A stretch of DNA of 64,000 bases, taken from positions 54,187,180 to 54,251,179 of the forward strand of contig NC_066314.1 in the NCBI RefSeq assembly GCF_022539315.1, in the 5' to 3' direction. The notes below the pieces were generated by a model. That model was not told the DNA's origin. It saw only the letters and a program-made list of their open reading frames with translations, and made no database searches. Position 1 is the stretch's first letter, and each line of letters opens with the position of its first letter. Positions 58,057 through 64,000 of the stretch are shown here, piece by piece. The DNA is from Serinus canaria (taxonomy: Eukaryota > Chordata > Aves > Passeriformes > Fringillidae). The translations under genes and the position numbers were made by a program.

Positions 58057-58727
58057 AGCTCCTCCATCTTAAAAAAAAAGAAAAAAGGATTAATTCCCTG
58101 AAGAAAAAGACAAAAACCCAAGAAAAACAAATCCCTTCTAAAGGAGTTACTTCATTAAATCATTCCAAACAGGGCCTCTGCCAGACTCCACTCCCTTGTA
58201 ATAATATAAATAGAATGATTCACTTTCACTGAGTCAAGAGCTTGGAGGTTGCCAGTAACCACTGTATTTCATGGGCTTTTCAAAGTCAGTAGGAAACAGC
58301 AAATTAAGGATCAGTTAAAGCTTTTATATACATGAGGCTTTTTTATACATGCCACAGTATAGAGAAAGGATCACACATCCTTGCAATTGTGGTGGCTTCC
58401 AAACACACCACACTGAAGGAGAGCTCCAGAGCTCCAGTGGTTTGTGGAAAGAGATGTTTCCCCTTGTTCCTGGATGTAACACTCACACATGGCTCTTGCT
58501 ATGGCTTTGATACCCCCAAGAATACTTCCAGGTTGTTGGCAGTGCTCATAACATATAAATTTCTGCCTTTCCACTCTTTCCCTGGACATTAACAGGTACA
58601 AAACAGGAGAAGAAGGGATTCTTCTAAGCCTTTTCCCCATTATTACAATATACAATATTGAATCCTGCACAATATACAATATTGAAACCTACACATAGCT
58701 CAATGGACAAAGTCCTTCAGCAGCTGG
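58057..58727. other. Unique DNA, no gene seen
   Basis: A short A-rich run follows the GGGGA array. A 24-bp duplication is listed separately. Confidence 0.6.
58646..58690. repeat. 24-bp tandem duplication with palindromic core
   Basis: CAATATACAATATTGAA occurs at 58646 and again at 58670. Each copy contains the palindrome CAATATTG. Confidence 0.9.
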
Positions 58728-58915
58728 TATAGAATCACAAAATAATTTAGGTTGGAAAGACTTGTGCAGACCATGAGTAAATATTGAATTTGAGGCCTTG
58801 CTCAGGGCTGTATCCAGTTAAATTTTGAACAGCTCCAAGGACAGAGCCTTCACAATTACTCTGGGAAAATGTGCCAGTTCTTGACCACCCTTGTGGTCTT
58901 TTATCTGATTAGGCT
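58728..58915 (-). mobile_element. CR1 3' end, antisense
   Basis: 'tagaatcacaaaataattta', 'ggttggaaagacttgtgcag', 'ggctgtatccagttaaattt' and 'ttcttgaccacccttgtggt' follow the antisense CR1 3' UTR with moderate divergence. Confidence 0.82.
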
Positions 58916-61900
58916 TTCTTTAGCTTTAACAAGACTTAACAAACTGGGGAAAGAAAACAAATCCCTCTTTAGTTTCCAGATGTATCATTGGAAAGACCCC
59001 ATGAAAATTCTGCTGATTTTCCATACTAAATGAGACTCATTTGACTTGGTTTTACTTTGTTTCCTCTACATGCCCCCTTAGCACCTACAACACTGCAATT
59101 TTGAAAGAGGTGCCATTGGCAATACATCCATAGGCCAGAGCTGTTTCCCTGTGGGAGTCACTCCAGCCTTGGCTCTGAGGGCACAGCCTGCATTAAGAGC
59201 TGCTGTCTGATCTCAGTCCTTTCCCCGAGGGAGCAGGATTACAAGATTAGCTGATTACCCTGCTGCAGGGATTGGGGGTTTAGCAGGAATCCAGTAGTGG
59301 TCTGGCTGGCATCAGTGTTTACATACTACAATCAGTTATATGAAACCACTGCAAACTGTTTTCTTTATATCCTGCATTTACTACAGCTCAATACAGATAT
59401 TATGTTCTAGCCTTGGCATTGTTAATTTGAACCTTGAAACTCTTCATTAAAATAAAAAAGATAAATCAGTTCTAGTGTACAGAAACCAAATTTTCAGTTT
59501 TCAAAGACGCCAAGTAGTAAGAATTTATTTAATTAACAGCAGCAGGGAAAAGTGTTTTAATGTGCACAGCTTTTAGGGTTTTTTCTTACTATTTGGCATC
59601 AGTTTAGCTGTTCTTGATGTCCTGGCTTAATAAGTCATTTTGGACAGGGGAAAAGTCTCAACACCATTAATACTGCCCAGAACAACTTAAATTGCGGAGG
59701 AATCCTCAAATTTGTTGATTTTCCTCCCTACATTGGCTGCTCCTAAACCCAACCCCTTAATGACTGTACCAAACCAGGCTTCATCAAAACAACAGAGAGG
59801 AAGAATCAGCCAGCAGCAGCTCAGGACCAGCTGCTGTGGAATTCCACTTCAGTTTTCTCCATTGAGGAAACCAAGTCTTTCCTGGGATGTGCTGTGACAC
59901 AGGCACATTGAATTTGCTGCCTTTTCTGTTCCTCCTCTCAGCACTTTCCACACATGTAAATACAGACAGATTTACCCTTGGTTTCCAAACCACATCAATT
60001 CTAAAGTCCTTGATAGTTCTGAAAGGATTAGAAAGGCTGGGGAGTGCTAGAAAAAAAGAGTTCCTCGGGAGATTTGAAGATTGCAATGATTTTGGCCCAG
60101 ACAAACCTTTCTGGGATTGGTTCCCAGCTTCCCAATTTGCATGATGGGGAAATTCTGTCATTACATAAAGAAAACTCCCAAAAAACTAAAAAGCCAGCAA
60201 CAAGAAGGAAAATGTATTTATGACTGGGTGATTAAAACTTCTTTTATTGTGCTGGTGGGTAGAGATGCTAACTTAATAGAAGGTGCTCAGAACTCCAAGC
60301 ATTTAAAAATATCTTCCTTAATATCATGTGCATCAGAGGTGCAAAGGAGGTGCATCAGAACTAGAGGAGAGGTCATGCTTAGTCGCCTTATTTTCTATCC
60401 CTCCCACAGGAGTCCAGGGACTTAGACCTTTTCTTTCATCACTGAAAACAGTGCTTGGCAGAGATCGTTAAATTAGCAAGAGGATGACTCCTGACTCTAA
60501 GAGCTTAGCAAACTTCTCTTAAGGTTAGAAAATCGATTTAAAAGGCAACTGCTGAGTTTTTAAAATAGCTATCATGAACAAAAAGTCCCAAACCACCTAT
60601 TTATAGGACTTCAATTTGCTTCTTAAAAGCACTATATTATCTCGTCTTGAAACTCTCTTTTCCTTTTGTTGTTGTATCACAAAAATCTTTTCCACAGTAG
60701 TTTGTCAAAATTTAGAATTCATGTTTTATTTTTCTCCAGGAAGTTTGTGAAAATTGCTTTTGATCCAGCATTGTATGGTAAGATCAAGTTTTCTTTTAAC
60801 TTACTAAGCTTTCTAATTTAACTTTTCTGGCATTATTCAAAGGCAGCTGAAATGGTAAAATTCAAACTTGACCTATTTATCAGTCTTTTTAAGCCAAATC
60901 TAAGAATATATATAAAATTAATTTGAACACTTGTTCACTTTATAGTTTATTTTCTAAACATGCATATTTAAACTTTTCCACTAATTCCCAAACTTTGCCC
61001 AAATCCCTAGATATGGAGACATCCACTCTGCTGCCATTGCTAGACTGTAGATTCTAGAAAAAAAACTAGAAACTGAGGATTCAATACTCAAATATCAAAC
61101 CAAGCAGCAAGAGCTTCATGTATTGTACTGACAAATCCAACTAGATTTTTAAACAGAAAAGAAATAAAATCATATAATATGTAATGTTAGGTGATCAATA
61201 AAGAGCTGAATCAATGTCTTTGCATGAAGGATGTGTTTATGTTCACACGTTTCTCAGGCAATATAGCTCCAGTCTCGTGAGCCTTAATATAAGCTACATG
61301 ATTTGGTTTTGTAGCATCAACAGTTTAAATTGGAATAATAGAAAAATACTTCCTCCCCAAAAGGTATGAGAACAGTTTCTTCTTCCCATTGTGCTTTTAG
61401 GTAGAAATCCTGATTTTAAATTGCTTTCAAATGCCTAGTGTTTTAACCAGCTGGAAAGAAACAAGAAGTACCTCAACTCCCTGCTCATGAATTTTCCGCA
61501 GAATCTAGCAGAAAAAGTCGGAATATCCCCACTGGGTCCAAAACAATCTTAGTAGGTGTTTTCAGATAAAAACTGAGCAATTTTTCAGACTTACTTAGAA
61601 CAATAGCTTAAAAGTTAAAAGTCTTATTTTGGAACAGCTCCAGATTTGAGACTTAAAGGGGAGTAAAGTCAGGAATTGTGCTTTTACATTTTTCTTCTTG
61701 GTTAAGGTGTGTTCAACTCCCATTCCCAAGACCTACTCCCTCCATTATGAAATTGGTATTGATCTGCCTCCAAAGCAGAAGCTATTCCTGTGATGAGGAA
61801 TCTCATCATGATGAGGTGGATTGACAGGACTGATAGCAATCAGTTATTCACCCCTGGGTGAGGGAATTTGTAACAAGAGTGGCAAGTTAATGAAGAATTA

Positions 61901-62364
61901 AGTGTTGGATCTGAGATATGGGAAAGCTTTCTTCAGAGATTATTAAAAAAACATGATAAATCTTTCCTTTGGCAACAAAATCACTTGAGTTGAAGGGACA
62001 TGAACAAGGAGGCTAAATCACATCTCCCGCCCGCCAACTTTTCACTCAGTGGCTCCCACCAAGTCAGCACAAAAAGTATGTCTCTGCAAACAGATTGTGT
62101 TCAGTTTCTAGAACAAATAAACATGCAACCAAATGTCTTTGTTGTGTAAAACACTGCATGCTGACATCTCCAAACCTGCTCCTGCCAGCAGTGTTCTATT
62201 CTGAGGTCAGCAGGTCCTCCTGCAGGATGAATGGGATCAAGGTTGCTGGCAGCCCAGTTGTGATTTCCAGCTCCCATCTGGGATCTGGGGCAGGGCTGAG
62301 AACTCAGGTTAAGGCTTTATACGGGTATTTCTTGTGCCTAATGTCTCATACACCTCTTAAACTC
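58916..62364. other. Unique AT-rich DNA, no gene recognised
   Basis: About 3.4 kb with no supported feature. The minus-strand 125-codon frame at 59784-60161 and the start of the plus-strand frame at 62095 (which runs on into CR1) show no domain. Confidence 0.55.
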
Positions 62365-62745
62365 AGAATCTTAGAATCACAGAACCACAGAATCACAGAA
62401 TGGCCTGGGTTGGAATGGACCTTAAAGATCTCCCAGTTCCAGCTCCCTGCCATGCGCAGGGACACCTTCCACTATCCCAGTTTTCTCCAAGCTCCATCCA
62501 GTCTGGCCTTGGACACTTCCAGGGATGGGCCAGCCACAGCTTCTCTGGGCAAATGTCCCTCTCTCCAGCTTCCCTGCAGGCCCTCCAGATATCAGGAGGT
62601 GCTATGAGGCCTACATGCATCCTTCCCTTCTCCAGGCTGAATAGCCCAAATTTTCCCAGCCTTTCCCCATAGGGAAGGTGCTCCAGTCCCCTTGTCACCT
62701 TTGTGGCCTCCTCTGGACTTGCTCCAATAGTTTCATGTTTCCAAA
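62365..62745 (-). mobile_element. CR1 3' end, antisense, well kept
   Basis: Starts with an octamer-like tail (repeated 'agaatcacagaaccac'), then 'gcctgggttggaatggacct', 'ccctgccatgcgcagggaca', 'tggccttggacacttccagg', 'cccttctccaggctgaatag' and 'tgtggcctcctctggacttg'. It is one of the least diverged copies and is a relative of the 63465 copy in opposite orientation. Confidence 0.93.
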
Positions 62746-63464
62746 CATATTCTGGTTTTTGTACACAAATTTCCAAACTTCCAGACTAAGCCTCTAAGCT
62801 GAGCTGAAGTCATCTCCTTAATCAGAATACATATCAGTAATGAGTTCAAAAGGAGACTATCACTCCAGGAGCCTTGTCTTTAGCACATGTAGTTCATGAT
62901 CTGACACTTGTGTGGCAGACAAAAAGTCCCCAAAATGTGCTCTTTTAGGTCACTCACATAAGTCAGTAGGCTCCATCCTGCTTTAAATCAGCATAAAGAT
63001 TTAACAACATTTTTCTTTATCTCACACTGAAACGTGAATGAAGAAATATGGCAAGGAGTAGAACAACTTCTAAAAGCAAGGACCTGGATGTTCCTGGTAA
63101 CTAAGGACTAAATCCCAAGCTTAGTGAGCCCAGCCTGTTCTGTTTCCAGGAGACAGCTCCTATTCTCTCCCTAAACAAAGAGGTATCAGTTCCCAGAGCC
63201 AAATTTCCAGAATTTGGGATCCAATGAGAACACAGACAAACAGAAAATAATCTGTCAAGAGACTTGGCACAACATAATACATAAGCATGGAAATTCTTCC
63301 CACTTTAGCCTACCCTGTTATTCATCACGAAGGGGGGGAAAAAAGGCTATTTTCAATGGCTCATAGAGAATTTCTGTCACTTACATTGATGCATGTCACT
63401 CTCAGGCCGTCTTTAAGTGAAGACAGAAACAACACAGATATGTACAAGACAGTTCTGAGTGTTA
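62746..63464. other. Unique DNA between two CR1 copies, no gene seen
   Basis: Nothing recognised. The two flanking CR1s are in inverted orientation about 720 bp apart. Confidence 0.6.
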
Positions 63465-63850
63465 CAAGGAAAGACTGGAAGAACTGGAATTGTTCAGCCT
63501 GGAGAAAACAAAGATTCAGGGTGACCTCACTCCAGAACCTGAAGGGAGCCTATAGGGAGGATGAAGAGAGACCCTTGACAAGGGCCTGGAGTGACAGGAC
63601 AAGGGGAAATGGCTTCACACTGGCAGAGAGCAGGTTTAGATTGGATATTGGGAAGAAATTCTTCCCTGAGAGGGTGGAGTGGCCATGGCACAGGTTGCCC
63701 AGAGCAGCTGTGGCTGCCCCATCCCTGGAAGTGTTCCAGGCTAGGCAGGATGGGGCTCTGATCAAGCTGGCCTAGTGGAAGATGTCCCTGCCCATGGCAG
63801 GGGGGTGGAATGATTTGCAACCCAGATCATTCATGAATCCATGACTTTAT
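63465..63850 (+). mobile_element. CR1 3' end, sense
   Basis: 'ggaattgttcagcctggaga', 'ctgaagggagcctataggga', 'gacaagggcctggagtgaca', 'gaagaaattcttccctgaga', 'gctgtggctgccccatccct' and 'atgtccctgcccatggcagg' lie in CR1 order, ending near 'atgaatccatgactttatgg'. The 162-codon frame through it (63287-63775) is untranslated CR1 sequence. Confidence 0.93.
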
Positions 63851-64000
63851 GGAAGTGGTGTGTTAGTCTCAGCAGTTCAACCATCTTTGTCAACCAGTGT
63901 CTTCCCCTCTGCTTTTGTCACCTCTGCTCTACAGAACAGCTGTGAGATAGTATGAACAGGGTCATAAGGTTTTAGCACTATTTCCCATAATCCCCCTTTA

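Noticed and set aside
57840..58130. GRGGE/PSPPL repeat frames, collagen- or proline-rich-like
   Set aside because: Artefact of the (GGGGA)n pentanucleotide array.
62095..62607. 170-codon plus-strand frame
   Set aside because: Its second half is antisense CR1 3' UTR, and the first half has no recognisable domain.
63287..63775. 162-codon plus-strand frame
   Set aside because: It lies mostly in the untranslated 3' region of a CR1. Similar frames in the opposite strand of the same copy show there is no coding constraint.
1..64000. CRISPR arrays, bacterial operons, tRNA or rRNA genes
   Set aside because: No spaced direct repeats of CRISPR type, no closely packed gene runs and no cloverleaf or rRNA core was seen by eye. 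A tRNAscan/Rfam run would be needed to exclude small RNA genes.

Overview
The window looks like nuclear DNA of a bird, most likely a songbird. Three things point there. At least fifteen fragments carry the diagnostic 3' region of the avian CR1 retroposon: the pyrimidine-rich 'tcccttccaactc' stretch and ATTCTRTG-type tails. There are several avian-type endogenous retrovirus LTRs. The rest is AT-rich single-copy DNA with vertebrate microsatellites. I see no operon, no Shine-Dalgarno-spaced genes and no complete cellular protein-coding gene. Almost every open frame over 60 codons is chance, lies in a repeat, or is open only because a simple repeat lacks stops. The window reads as intergenic or deep intronic sequence.

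Layout. 1-9760: AT-rich unique DNA with an ATT/AAT fold-back microsatellite (371-423), one moderately young CR1 (2930-3484) and one old CR1 (7555-8015). 9760-10845: the longest CR1, with recognisable but frameshifted reverse transcriptase. 10846-23400: mostly unique DNA with poly-T, (TA)n and (CA)n tracts and two CR1 3' tips. It also holds an unexplained ~88-nt hairpin (18074-18161), an AP-1-like site cluster (20807-20830), adjacent perfect palindromes (22349-22386) and a possible exon (23128-23306). 23400-29070: five CR1 pieces, a probable minus-strand LTR and a CR1 split by a ~288-bp insert of unknown kind. 29071-38621: unique DNA with a 52-bp tandem repeat, an A-rich tract and one CR1. 38622-40835: a small minus-strand provirus (LTR, env remnant, LTR) flanked by a 6-bp target duplication. 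44130-45334: a CR1 and a ~745-bp GGAA/TTCC array. 46716-51576: a cluster of four LTR-type blocks, one nested inside a CR1 and one with a perfect 6-bp target duplication. 52085-64000: CR1 pieces, a (GGGGA)n array and unique DNA.

No set of genes works together here. The functional story is about mobile elements: CR1 copies came first, and class II-type retroviruses later inserted into and around them, mostly collapsing to solo LTRs. The most notable items are the env-only provirus, whose 226-codon env frame is open but lacks a start and is cut off from its membrane anchor, and the isolated long hairpin at 18.1 kb. All family names rest on pattern recognition without database searches. Boundaries are approximate unless a target duplication fixes them.
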